DNA of 64,000 nt. It comes from JAVJST01 sp040219295 (GTDB lineage: Bacteria > Pseudomonadota > Alphaproteobacteria > Rhodospirillales > Casp-alpha2). Position 1 is the first letter of the stretch; each line of letters opens with the position of its first letter. The stretch is taken from positions 310,001 through 374,000 of the forward strand of contig JAVJST010000001.1 in assembly GCA_040219295.1 (NCBI GenBank). Direction: 5' to 3'. Under the pieces are notes generated by a model. It did no database searches and had not been told where the DNA came from. It was given only the letters and a program-made list of their open reading frames with translations. The translations under genes were made by a program, and so were the position numbers. Below are positions 1-8,715 of the stretch, piece by piece.

Positions 1-672
1 AAGCAGCCCGTCGGACACGTCGATTGCCGACGTAGCATGCCGCTGCAGCAGACCGACCACGCCGATCCGTGCGACCGGCGAGACGAACCGCGCAGTCAGG
101 GATTCGCCGTCGGGCGCGGCGGCCGGTTTGAGCCGGCTCTCGAGGATGTCGAGGCCCAACGCCGCGTCGCCGATGGTGCCGGTGACCCAGAGATCGTCGC
201 CTTCGCGTCCGGTACTGCGCAGAATGGCCCGGCCCTGGGGAACCTGCCCGATCGCCGTGATCGTCAGGCTCGGACCGCCATGCATCGACGTCGTATCTCC
301 GCCCAACAAGCCGATGCCGTATCGCTCCTGCTCCGCCGCCAGGCGGTTTGCGAAGGCCTCATACCACTCGATCGACAGGCCGGCAGGCGCCGCGATGGCG
401 AGCGTGTAGCCGACCGGCATGGCTCCCATCGCTGCCAGGTCCGAAACATTGGCCGCCAGTGCGCGGGCAGCCACGGTTTCCGGCGGATCGTCGTCGCGAA
501 AATGGATTCCGGCGCTCAATGTGTCCGTCGTAACGACCAGGTCGTGGCCCATTTCGGGGCTGATGACGGCGGCATCGTCGATCAAACCCTTGGCGAACGG
601 CTGGCCCGCCGCCAACGGCGCAAAAACTCGGGCGATAAGTTCGAACTCTTCGATCCTGCCCTCGCTGCTCAT
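1..672 (-). CDS. thiL: Thiamine-monophosphate kinase, C-terminus cut by window edge
   Basis: Phosphorylates thiamine monophosphate to the coenzyme thiamine diphosphate, using ATP, in the cytoplasm. The 224 visible codons read without a stop from ATG at 672 to the window edge. Family motifs are in order: LIDDAAVI near residues 30-37, TTDTL near 48-52, NVSDLAAMGA near 74-83 (the AIRS-fold metal/nucleotide region), GGDTT near 122, and DVSDGL at the very end. About 100 C-terminal residues lie outside the window. It is 23 nt downstream of nusB on the same strand, the usual nusB-thiL pairing in Proteobacteria, and is probably the distal gene of the rib-nusB-thiL transcript. Confidence 0.93.
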   Translation of the reverse strand, partial: MSSEGRIEEFELIARVFAPLAAGQPFAKGLIDDAAVISPEMGHDLVVTTDTLSAGIHFRDDDPPETVAARALAANVSDLAAMGAMPVGYTLAIAAPAGLSIEWYEAFANRLAAEQERYGIGLLGGDTTSMHGGPSLTITAIGQVPQGRAILRSTGREGDDLWVTGTIGDAALGLDILESRLKPAAAPDGESLTARFVSPVARIGVVGLLQRHATSAIDVSDGLL

Positions 673-695
673 GTGCGGGATCCGGCTCCTACGGG

Positions 696-1175
696 TCAGG
701 TCTGTGGAAACTCGGCGGCGCGAATATCGTGTGCGAGTGTGTCCAGCACGCCGTTGATCAATTTGACCTGGGTTCCCTCGAAAAAATCACGGGCCAGCTC
801 GATGTATTCGCTAATCACGACCTTGACCGGGACATCGATACGGTTGACCAGCTCGTAGGTGCCGACGCGGAGGATGGCTCGAACCAGCGGTTCGAGGCGT
901 TCGTAGCTCTCGGGCTTGGTCAGGGCGCCACGGATCTTGTCGTCGATGACGGCCAATTCGCGAACCGTGCCTTCCATCAGATCGGCGAAGAACGCCTCGT
1001 CGAGTGTGTCGGTGTCGCTCGTGATGTCGGCAAGACTGTCTGCCGTTGCCGCCTGGTTCCACCGTTTTGACATGAACGCGGCTGCCACCTCGCCGGCATC
1101 ACCGCCGACGAGGTCGAGTTCATAGTGTGCCTGCACGGCAGCCAGCCTGGACGAAGTCCGCAAAGCCAGTGACAT
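696..1175 (-). CDS. nusB: Transcription antitermination factor NusB
   Basis: All-helical RNA-binding protein that, with NusE (S10), binds boxA RNA and supports antitermination of rRNA transcription. The 159 residues match the family length. Recognisable parts are the N-terminal ARLAAVQAHYEL-like helix and the C-terminal stretch ending in VKLINGVLDTLA, which is typical of NusB. It lies between ribH (38 nt upstream) and thiL (23 nt downstream), matching the common ribH-nusB-thiL order. The 38-nt spacer from ribH is strikingly AT-rich and shows no good Shine-Dalgarno at normal spacing, so translation may depend on coupling or on low structure (inference). Confidence 0.95.
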   Translation of the reverse strand: MSLALRTSSRLAAVQAHYELDLVGGDAGEVAAAFMSKRWNQAATADSLADITSDTDTLDEAFFADLMEGTVRELAVIDDKIRGALTKPESYERLEPLVRAILRVGTYELVNRIDVPVKVVISEYIELARDFFEGTQVKLINGVLDTLAHDIRAAEFPQT

Positions 1176-1213
1176 TAGATTAAAAATCTTTCTTAAATTA
1201 TTGATTGTAGTGC

Positions 1214-1654
1214 TTAATTTGTCTCGTACATGGCGGTCAACGCAATCATCCGCATACAGGCGGTGGCAGCCTCGGCGCCCTTGTTCTTCTGCGCCGGGTC
1301 GGCGCGGACGACAGCTTGTTCACGGTTCTCCACGGTGAGAACGCCGAAACCCATCGGAACGCCGGCGAGAGTGAGGTCCATCAGCGCGCGGCTGGCCTCG
1401 CGGCAGATATGGTCGTAATGGTCGGTTTCGCCGCGGATGACGCATCCCAGCGTGATGGCGCCGACGAAGCCTTCGTCGCTATCCATGGCCAACGCAACGG
1501 CCGCGGGAATCTCGAAAACGCCCGGGACCTCGATTCGTTCGTACTCGTAGCCGGCTTTGTCCAGTTCGGCGATGACCCCGGCCGCGAGGTTGTCGGCGAT
1601 ATCCTGATAGTACCGCGCCTCGACGATCGCGATCCGTGGTTTGTCGTCGCTCAT
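1214..1654 (-). CDS. ribH: 6,7-dimethyl-8-ribityllumazine synthase
   Basis: Condenses 5-amino-6-ribitylaminouracil with dihydroxybutanone phosphate to give lumazine, the penultimate step of riboflavin synthesis; usually forms large icosahedral or pentameric assemblies. The 146 residues fit the family. The motif GAITLGCVIRGETDHYDHIC contains the catalytic His region. I chose ATG at 1654 because homologous sequence begins with MSDDKPRIAIVEARYY; upstream in-frame codons encode an arginine/proline-rich stretch unlike the family. It follows ribB by 25 nt in the ribD-ribE-ribB-ribH run. Confidence 0.95.
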   Translation of the reverse strand: MSDDKPRIAIVEARYYQDIADNLAAGVIAELDKAGYEYERIEVPGVFEIPAAVALAMDSDEGFVGAITLGCVIRGETDHYDHICREASRALMDLTLAGVPMGFGVLTVENREQAVVRADPAQKNKGAEAATACMRMIALTAMYETN

Positions 1655-1679
1655 GACGGAGTATCCTTGTGTTCGATGT

Positions 1680-2858
1680 TCAGGTGGCGGCCGGATCCGG
1701 TTCGATGGGCTGATGGCCGGCGACGTGCAGGCCATAGCCTTCCAACCCGACGATGTTCCTTTGAGTGTTTGACAGCAGCACCATCTCGCGTACGCCGAGA
1801 TCGAGCAGAATCTGCGCGCCGACGCCGTAGTCGCGCAGTTCCGCGCCCGTCGCGTTCATGTCGCCGATTTTCTTGCGAACCCGTTCCGAAAGGCTGGTTT
1901 TGCGGGGTTCGCGGATCAGCACTACGACGCCGCGGCCCGCCTCACCAATGAGCTGCATGGCACGGTGCAATTGATACGCCTTGCCGGAGTCCCGGTCGCC
2001 AAGCACGTCCTCGAGGATATTGAACGCATGCATACGGACCAGGACCGGAGCACCGTCGCTGATGTCCCCTTTCACGAGGGCAATGTGCTCGGCGTAAGAA
2101 ATCTGATTGACGTAGACGTGCATGTCGAAGCGGCCGCCGAACTCAGTGTCGATCGTCGTCGACAGCGACTTCTCGACAACCCTGTCGTGACGCAACCGAT
2201 AGGCAATCAGGTCGGCAATCGTCGCGACCTTGAGGCCGTGATGCTGGGCAAACGCGATCAGGTCCGGCAACCGCGCCATGGTGCCGTCTTCGTTCATGAT
2301 CTCACAGATCACGCCCGACGGATTGAGGCCGGCGAGCCGCGCGATATCGACGGCGGCTTCCGTGTGACCGGCACGCACAAGGGTGCCGCCGGGCCGGGCC
2401 TCCAGCGGAAAGACGTGCCCGGGTGTCGCCAGATCGGCGGCACCGCGTGTCGGATCAATGGCGACGGCGATGGTATGGGCGCGGTCAGAAGCCGAGATTC
2501 CGGTCGTCACGCCCTCCTTCGCCTCGATCGATACCGTGAACGCTGTCTGGTGTCGTGACTGGTTGCTCTGCGACATTAGCGGGAGCTCAAGCTGATTGAT
2601 CCGCTCGGGTGTCATGGCGAGGCAAATCAGGCCGCGACCGAACCGCGCCATGAAATTGATCGCCTCCGGCGTCGCCATCTGTGCCGGGATCACGAGATCG
2701 CCCTCATTCTCACGGTCTTCGTCATCGACAAGGATGAACATCCGGCCATTTCTGGCGTCTTCGATGATGTCTGTAATGTCGGACAGATAGGCGGCGTCCT
2801 CGACCGCGCGCGCGACGGCCTGCTTTGATACGGTGGACTTGGCAGCGTTGTCGCTCAC
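1680..2858 (-). CDS. ribB: 3,4-dihydroxy-2-butanone-4-phosphate synthase with degenerate GTP cyclohydrolase II domain
   Basis: Converts ribulose 5-phosphate to formate and dihydroxybutanone phosphate for lumazine synthesis. Residues about 25-215 form the DHBP synthase domain, with DDEDRENEGDL (acidic metal/substrate site) and GHTEAAVD. Residues about 225-392 resemble GTP cyclohydrolase II, but the three zinc cysteines are missing and there is no cysteine at all in this half, so cyclohydrolase activity is unlikely; the reading VRMHAFNILEDVLGDR sits where the HSECLTGD-type motif belongs. I prefer GTG at 2858, which follows GAGGAG at good spacing, over ATG at 2903, which would overlap ribE. Spacing to ribE is 4 nt. 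A separate ribA would be needed elsewhere. Confidence 0.9.
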   Translation of the reverse strand: MSDNAAKSTVSKQAVARAVEDAAYLSDITDIIEDARNGRMFILVDDEDRENEGDLVIPAQMATPEAINFMARFGRGLICLAMTPERINQLELPLMSQSNQSRHQTAFTVSIEAKEGVTTGISASDRAHTIAVAIDPTRGAADLATPGHVFPLEARPGGTLVRAGHTEAAVDIARLAGLNPSGVICEIMNEDGTMARLPDLIAFAQHHGLKVATIADLIAYRLRHDRVVEKSLSTTIDTEFGGRFDMHVYVNQISYAEHIALVKGDISDGAPVLVRMHAFNILEDVLGDRDSGKAYQLHRAMQLIGEAGRGVVVLIREPRKTSLSERVRKKIGDMNATGAELRDYGVGAQILLDLGVREMVLLSNTQRNIVGLEGYGLHVAGHQPIEPDPAAT

Positions 2859-2862
2859 GCGT

Positions 2863-3474
2863 TCACTCCTCGCCGGCGGGATTGCCGAGAAGGCGCGCAA
2901 CATAGCGCGCCAGCATGTCGACTTCCAGATTTACCGGGGCTCCCTCCTGCAGCGCGCCGAGCGTGGTCACGCTGAGCGTGTGCGGGATGATATTGACGCG
3001 GAATGCATTGTCGCCGACGTCGTTGACTGTCAACGAAACCCCCTCGACCGTGACCGATCCCTTGGCCGCGATCATCGGGCTCAGCGCCGCCGGCGCGGCA
3101 ATCCGGTAGCGTTTCGAATCCGCCTCCGGGGCGATTTCGAGGACTCTGCCGACGCCGTCGACATGACCCGAGACGATATGGCCGCCGAGCTCGTCGCCGA
3201 CCTTCAGGGCCCGCTCAAGGTTGACCGGCGTGCCGTCCGTCCAATCGCCCAGGGTCGTGCACCCGAGGGTCTCGTGCGACGCCTGAACGGCGAACCAGTC
3301 GGGGCCGATTTCGATGACCGTCAGGCAGACACCAGAACACGCGATCGACGCGCCAATATCGATGGTGCCGGTATCGAATGCCGTGGTGATCTCGAAGCGG
3401 CGGTCGCGCGTGTCGTCGCCGGCGTGCTCGACCCGGCTTACTCGTCCGACATCGGTAACAATTCCGGTGAACAT
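2863..3474 (-). CDS. ribE: Riboflavin synthase alpha subunit
   Basis: Dismutates two lumazine molecules into riboflavin and the ribityl-pyrimidine, in the cytoplasm. Starts with the family hallmark MFTGIVTDVG and has two tandem lumazine-binding barrels, roughly residues 1-95 and 96-195; the first carries the internal motif ACSGVCLTV and the second carries GVSLTVNDV. The 203-residue length is normal. It sits between ribD (15 nt upstream) and ribB (4 nt downstream), so the four rib genes are almost certainly co-transcribed. No FMN riboswitch sequence is recognisable upstream of this run. Confidence 0.95.
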   Translation of the reverse strand: MFTGIVTDVGRVSRVEHAGDDTRDRRFEITTAFDTGTIDIGASIACSGVCLTVIEIGPDWFAVQASHETLGCTTLGDWTDGTPVNLERALKVGDELGGHIVSGHVDGVGRVLEIAPEADSKRYRIAAPAALSPMIAAKGSVTVEGVSLTVNDVGDNAFRVNIIPHTLSVTTLGALQEGAPVNLEVDMLARYVARLLGNPAGEE

Positions 3475-3489
3475 GACGTGTCCTGCGTT

Positions 3490-4540
3490 TTACCCGCGCC
3501 GAAAGCGTTCGATCGTGTCGGGGCCCGCCGTGCGCCGCTCGACGAGGCGAAATTGTTTCGCCTCGGACAGACGGTCAACCCCCAAATCACCGACGGCCGC
3601 AAGACCGTCGCCGCCGATCAGGATCGGCGCACGGATGCTGACGACTTCGTCGACAAGGTTATCGCCAAGAAATGCGGACGCGATGACCGCTCCGCCCTCG
3701 ATCAGAACCGAGTTGATGCCTTCCTCGGCCAAGGCTCCCAGTACAGTCGCGGGGTCGGCCCTGTGACCGCTCTCGCCCCCGAATACCCTCACCGGCGGGC
3801 CCTCCTCGCGTGCCAGCCGGCTGGTTTCCGGAATCGGATGGGCGCCGGTCATGACGACGCGGATGGGTGACCGTTCGCCGAGGCCCGGAAGACGACACGT
3901 TAATGCCGGATCGTCGGCGATGACCGTTCCCGACCCGGTGAGAATGGCGTCGTGACGGGCCCGCAAAGCATGGCCGTAAGACCTTGCCTCGGTTGACGTG
4001 ATCCACTGGCTTTCGCCACGCCGTGTGGCGATGCGGCCGTCGATGCTCGACGCCAGTTTCAAGGTAACCCAGGGCCGACCGCTGCGCCGCCGCGAGAGAT
4101 AACCCGCATTAACCTCGGAGGCTTCCGCCGCCAGCGGTCCTGTGAGAACGGTCAGGCCTGCAGTCTGGAGTCTCGCAATTCCGCTTCCCGCCACCCGGTC
4201 ATCCGGGTCCTCGATGGCGACAACCACCCGTGCGACACCAGCCTTGATCAAGGCGTCCGCACACGGCGGCGTCTTTCCGGTGTGGCTGCACGGTTCGAGC
4301 GAGACGTACGCGGTCGCGCCGCGCGCGAGGTCCCCGGCCCTCCGGAGCGCCTCTGTTTCAGCGTGCGGGCGTCCGCCGGGCTGGGTCCAGCCCCGGCCGA
4401 CGATGCGCCCGCCCAGGTCGGGACGGACGAGGATGCAACCGACTGCCGGGTTTGGATGGGTATTGCCGATACCGCGCTTCGCCAAGGATACAGCGAGGCG
4501 CATGTTCAGCCGGTCGTCTCCGGAAACCGTCTTGCCGGCC

Positions 4541-4551
<11 letters not shown>
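3490..4551 (-). CDS. ribD: Bifunctional pyrimidine deaminase/reductase RibD
   Basis: Catalyses two consecutive steps of riboflavin synthesis: deamination of the pyrimidine ring, then NADPH-dependent reduction of the ribose side chain. The N-terminal deaminase domain shows the zinc motifs PHAETEAL and CSHTGKTPPCADAL (His-Ala-Glu plus two Cys). The C-terminal reductase domain begins near PWVTLKLASSIDGRIA at about residue 150 and contains SVLIEGGAV. 353 residues is normal. Its start overlaps the end of nrdR by 11 nt, the standard nrdR-ribD arrangement, implying translational coupling. Confidence 0.95.
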
Positions 4552-4993
<442 letters not shown>

Positions 4994-5045
4994 CTGAAAC
5001 TCCTACCCCCGTTGTCCTCGCCGGCGCGGTTCTTCTTCGTTTTGT

Positions 5046-5072
5046 CGGCGGGCCCAGTATACGGGCCCGCCG
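5046..5072 (-). terminator. GC-rich perfect stem-loop between glyA and nrdR
   Basis: A perfect 10-bp stem (CGGCGGGCCC pairing with GGGCCCGCCG) closes a 7-nt loop. It starts 13 nt past the glyA stop codon on the minus strand. There is no uridine tract on either side, so it is at best a non-canonical terminator, an RNA-stabilising 3' hairpin, or a processing site separating the rpiB-glyA message from nrdR-rib. The stem is read directly from sequence; the function is inference. Confidence 0.5.
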
Positions 5073-5085
5073 AACGCCGTGTACA

Positions 5086-6381
5086 TCAGTCCTGATAGAT
5101 CGGGTACTGCTGGCACAGTTCGGCGACGCCGGCGCGCGCCTTTTCTTCCGCCGCGCTGTTGTCGTCGCGGTTGTCGGCCAGACCGTCGAGCACATCGCCG
5201 ATCAGATTACCCACCGCGCGGAACTCGTCGGTGCCGAATCCCCGCGTCGTTCCGGCCGGCGTGCCGAGACGGATGCCGGAGGTCACCGTCGGCTTCTCCG
5301 GGTCGAACGGGACGCCGTTCTTGTTGCAGGTCATGCGCGCCCGATCGAGGCTTTCTTCCGAGATGTTGCCGGTCAGTTTCTTCGGTCGCAGGTCGACAAG
5401 CATGAGATGCGTGTCGGTCCCGCCCGAGACGATATCAAGGCCGCGTTCGACCAAGGTCGCTGCCAGCATCCTGGCATTGTCGACGACTTGCTGACTGTAG
5501 GATTTGAACTCCGGCCGCAGGGCTTCGCCGAAAGCAACGGCCTTCGCGGCGATGACGTGCATCAGCGGACCGCCCTGAAGACCCGGGAAAACGGCCGAGT
5601 TGATCTTCTTGCCGAGGTCCTCATCATTGCTGAGGATCATGCCGCCACGCGGGCCGCGCAGCGTTTTGTGCGTAGTCGTGGTGACGACATCGGCGAACGG
5701 CAGCGGGCTCGGATGAATACCGGCTGCGACGAGGCCGGCAAAGTGGGCCATGTCGACATGCAGCTTGGCGCCAACCGAGTCGGCGATCTTGCGGAACCGC
5801 TCGAAGTCCAGGATGCGGGGGTAAGCGGACCCACCGCAGATGATCAGCGCGGGCTTGTGCTCAGCGGCGAGACGCTCGACCTCGTCGAAGTCGACCAGCG
5901 CGTCGTCCGGGCGCACGCCGTACTGAACAGCGTTGAACCACTTGCCCGACTGTGCCGGCGGCGCGCCGTGGGTCAGATGTCCGCCGGCGGCAAGCGACAT
6001 GCCCATGATGGTGTCGCCGGGCTTGCACAGCGCCATCATGACGGCGCCGTTCGCCTGGGCGCCGGAGTGTGGCTGAACGTTGATATAGGAACAGTCGAAG
6101 AGCTGCTTGGCGCGATTGATCGCGAGTTCCTCGGCGACGTCGACGTATTCGCAACCGCCGTAGTACCGGCGGCCGGGGTAACCCTCGGCGTACTTGTTCG
6201 TCAGAACGCTGCCCTGCGCCTCCATCACGGCGCACGATACGATGTTCTCGGACGCGATCAGCTCGATCTGGTCCTGTTGGCGTCGCAGTTCTCGCCCGAT
6301 GGCCGCGACGATGTCGGGGTCGCGATCGGCGAGTTTGTCGCCGAAGAAGTGGGCAAGCGTGTCGTTGGCGTAAGAGGTCAT
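5086..6381 (-). CDS. glyA: Serine hydroxymethyltransferase
   Basis: PLP enzyme interconverting serine and glycine while charging tetrahydrofolate with a one-carbon unit. 431 residues, family length. Motifs include LIASENIVS near the N-terminus, KYAEGYPGRRYYGGCEYVD, and the PLP-lysine segment VVTTTTHKTLRGPRGG. It is 16 nt downstream of rpiB and is followed by a strong hairpin. The glyA-nrdR-rib order is common in Alphaproteobacteria. Confidence 0.97.
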   Translation of the reverse strand: MTSYANDTLAHFFGDKLADRDPDIVAAIGRELRRQQDQIELIASENIVSCAVMEAQGSVLTNKYAEGYPGRRYYGGCEYVDVAEELAINRAKQLFDCSYINVQPHSGAQANGAVMMALCKPGDTIMGMSLAAGGHLTHGAPPAQSGKWFNAVQYGVRPDDALVDFDEVERLAAEHKPALIICGGSAYPRILDFERFRKIADSVGAKLHVDMAHFAGLVAAGIHPSPLPFADVVTTTTHKTLRGPRGGMILSNDEDLGKKINSAVFPGLQGGPLMHVIAAKAVAFGEALRPEFKSYSQQVVDNARMLAATLVERGLDIVSGGTDTHLMLVDLRPKKLTGNISEESLDRARMTCNKNGVPFDPEKPTVTSGIRLGTPAGTTRGFGTDEFRAVGNLIGDVLDGLADNRDDNSAAEEKARAGVAELCQQYPIYQD

Positions 6382-6397
6382 TTGCTTATCGCTCCGG

Positions 6398-6838
6398 TCA
6401 ATCAGTCATCGGTTGAGAAAGTTTGGCGACACGACCTGCATGCCGGCCGCCGGCAAATTCGGTTGCGAGGAAAACGCGCAGGCTCTCGCGCGCAACCTCA
6501 ACGCCAATCATCCGCTCCCCGAAACAGATGACGTTGGCATCGTTGTGTTCACGGCAGAGCCGGGCGGCGGTCGGACCGTCTACGACGGCCGCTCTCACCT
6601 CCGGAAATCGGTTCGCTGCCATGGAGATGCCAATACCCGTACCGCAAACCAGAACACCCCGATCGACATCACCGGACCTGACCGCCTGTGCCATCGAATA
6701 ACCGAAATCCGGGTAATCCACGGAGTCGGTCGAGTGGGTGCCCAGATCCTCGATCTGATGCCCGGCGTCGACGAGGTCGTCGCACAAGATTGACTTGAGA
6801 TTGAAACCGGCGTGGTCGCTGGCAATGGCGATTTTCAT
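6398..6838 (-). CDS. rpiB: Ribose 5-phosphate isomerase B
   Basis: Interconverts ribose 5-phosphate and ribulose 5-phosphate, linking the pentose phosphate pathway to nucleotide synthesis and to the ribulose 5-phosphate used by ribB nearby. The protein (146 residues from ATG 6838) begins MKIAIASDHAG, the family hallmark, and contains VLVCGTGIGIS with the catalytic Cys. Upstream in-frame codons to 6997 encode an unrelated-looking stretch and are excluded. First gene of the rpiB-glyA pair. Confidence 0.95.
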   Translation of the reverse strand: MKIAIASDHAGFNLKSILCDDLVDAGHQIEDLGTHSTDSVDYPDFGYSMAQAVRSGDVDRGVLVCGTGIGISMAANRFPEVRAAVVDGPTAARLCREHNDANVICFGERMIGVEVARESLRVFLATEFAGGRHAGRVAKLSQPMTD

Positions 6839-7008
6839 GTCGGCGGCCCGTTCGAGATGGTTCCAAGGATCGACTTTGTTCGCGGCATGCGGACAAGGCG
6901 GGTGGATGTAGCATATCTCCCCCCTCCGTGCCAACACGGCACTACAGGTAGCGCGTGATCGCAGATATAGACCGGGCCCAACTGCCCACTCGAACACGAG
7001 ACCGACGC

Positions 7009-7242
7009 CTAGTATTCAGGTTTGGGCGTTTGTCGTTTCTTTTGAATGACGTAATGAAGTTTGCGGGCGGCAACGCGCTTCAGTTCCTCTTCCGAGGTTC
7101 TGGGGTCCGCGACCAGCGTAACCTCGGTCAAGGTGTCGGGGTCGATCGCTGAAACACGCAAAGACGTTCCGACGTGCCGGAATTCGAACAGAACTTCCCG
7201 GAGATTGCCGGGCAACGGACCACGGTGACGAATCTTGCGCAT
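7009..7242 (-). CDS. Small conserved protein, possibly DUF6898-like
   Basis: 77 residues, no signal peptide or membrane segment. The core EVLFEFRHVGTSLRVSAIDP followed by a T-E-V pair and a basic helical C-terminus (about residues 55-77) looks like a small alphaproteobacterial family that I tentatively recall as DUF6898; that name is from memory and not certain. It precedes rpiB by 170 nt on the same strand. Function unknown. Coding is supported by a compact globular composition and a divergent arrangement with the downstream sulfhydrylase gene. Confidence 0.6.
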   Translation of the reverse strand: MRKIRHRGPLPGNLREVLFEFRHVGTSLRVSAIDPDTLTEVTLVADPRTSEEELKRVAARKLHYVIQKKRQTPKPEY

Positions 7243-7357
7243 CTTCTCGACGGACTACAGGCGGAATCGATGCAATGTTGTCATGATCTGCAGGCGTGCA
7301 CTAGAGCCCAAGTTGTTGACTTTGACGGAAGCAAGTGGTTTGCAGATTTCTGGATTC

Positions 7358-7373
7358 CACCGAAATTTCGGTG
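7358..7373. promoter_or_regulatory. 16-bp perfect palindrome upstream of the sulfhydrylase gene
   Basis: CACCGAAATTTCGGTG is identical to its reverse complement and ends 26 nt before the sulfhydrylase ATG, overlapping the probable 5' untranslated region or core promoter. Its size and position suit a dimeric repressor operator. The regulator is unknown; control by sulfur or methionine status is inference. Confidence 0.5.
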
Positions 7374-7399
7374 CGACGCGCTAGATCTGGGAGGATTAC

Positions 7400-8692
7400 A
7401 TGAACGGCCGAAAGCTTCATCCGGAGACGCTTGCCCTGCACGCGGGCCATCGCAGCGCGGAGGGCGCAGGCTCCGTTGCCGTCCCCATTCATCAGACGAC
7501 TTCTTACCAGTTCAACAGCACCGAACACGCCGAGAACCTGTTTGCCCTAAAGGAATTGGGAAACATCTACACGCGTATCATGAATCCGACACAGGACGCC
7601 CTCGAACAGCGTCTGACCGCACTCGAGGGCGGCGTCGCCGCGCTTGCGGTATCATCGGGACAGTCGGCCACGACGTATTCCATTCTCAACCTTTGCGAGG
7701 CGGGCGATAACTTCGTCTCTTCGACCGATCTGTACGGTGGTACGTGGAACCTGTTTGCGAACACCTTGAAATCCCTGGGGATAGAATGCCGTTTCGTCGA
7801 TCCGTCGGATCCTGAGAGTTTCCGCCGAGCGACCGATGAACGGACCCGCTGCTATTACGCGGAAACGCTTCCCAACCCAAAGCTGCATGTGTTTCCGATC
7901 AAGGAAGACGCCGACATCGGCCCCGATCTCGGCGTACCGCTGATCATGGACAACACGGCGGCGCCGATGATCTGCAAGCCGCTGGAACACGGTGCGGCGA
8001 TCGTCATGTACTCGACAACCAAGTACATTGGCGGTCATGGCACCTCGATCGGCGGCGTCATCATCGACGGCGGCAATTTCGACTGGGAGGCCGGGGGCGA
8101 CCGCTTCCCGACCCTCAACAAGCCCGACCCCAGCTACCACGGGGCCGTGTGGACCGAGGCCGTCAAACCGCTGGGGCCGATCGCCTACATCATTCGCGCG
8201 CGCGTCATTCTGCTGCGCGATCTCGGCTCAGCCATGAGCCCGTTCAACGCCTTCCAGTTCATTCAGGGCGTCGAGACCCTGCCGCTGCGCATGGCACGCC
8301 ACTGCGAGAACGCGGCAAAAATCGCCGACTACCTGAAGGCACACGACAAGGTCGAGGCTGTCATCTATCCGGGTCACCAGGACGGCGAGGTCCGGCGTCG
8401 CGCGGATACCTACATGGGTGGCTCCTACGGCGCGCTGGTCGGTTTCGAGATCAAGGGCGGCAAGGATGCGGGACGCAAGTTCATCGACTCGCTCGAACTG
8501 CTCTACCATGTCGCCAACATCGGAGACGCGCGGAGCCTGGCCATTCATCCGGCGTCCACGACGCATTCGCAGCTCAGCGAGGTCGATCAGGCGGCGACGG
8601 GCGTCACGCCGGGTTACGTGCGGTTGTCGATCGGCATCGAACACGTCGACGACATCATTGCCGACATCGACCAGGCGTTGGCCAAGGCCTAG
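7400..8692 (+). CDS. metY: O-acetylhomoserine sulfhydrylase (aminocarboxypropyltransferase)
   Basis: PLP-dependent enzyme of the Cys/Met metabolism family that makes homocysteine (or methionine) from O-acetylhomoserine and sulfide (or methanethiol). 430 residues; the family shows LHAGHRS at the N-terminus, SSGQSATTYSILNL, the aspartate segment LIMDNTAAP, and the PLP lysine K208 in YSTTKYIGGHG. Length and the insert before PSYHGAVWTE fit the sulfhydrylase branch better than cystathionine synthases. A GGAGG ribosome-binding site precedes ATG 7400. A perfect palindrome lies just upstream. hemB follows after 23 nt. Confidence 0.92.
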   Translation: MNGRKLHPETLALHAGHRSAEGAGSVAVPIHQTTSYQFNSTEHAENLFALKELGNIYTRIMNPTQDALEQRLTALEGGVAALAVSSGQSATTYSILNLCEAGDNFVSSTDLYGGTWNLFANTLKSLGIECRFVDPSDPESFRRATDERTRCYYAETLPNPKLHVFPIKEDADIGPDLGVPLIMDNTAAPMICKPLEHGAAIVMYSTTKYIGGHGTSIGGVIIDGGNFDWEAGGDRFPTLNKPDPSYHGAVWTEAVKPLGPIAYIIRARVILLRDLGSAMSPFNAFQFIQGVETLPLRMARHCENAAKIADYLKAHDKVEAVIYPGHQDGEVRRRADTYMGGSYGALVGFEIKGGKDAGRKFIDSLELLYHVANIGDARSLAIHPASTTHSQLSEVDQAATGVTPGYVRLSIGIEHVDDIIADIDQALAKA

Positions 8693-8715
8693 GTCCCCAG
8701 CGACGGAGAACGCCG

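Noticed and set aside
2833..3870. 345-codon plus-strand open frame opposite ribE and ribD
   Set aside because: Antisense shadow; the minus-strand proteins are unmistakable.
7243..7399. SAM-II riboswitch upstream of the sulfhydrylase
   Set aside because: The conserved core of that aptamer (a pseudoknot with a GATTT-like and AAACTGCTAAAA-like segments) is not present; only a palindrome is seen.
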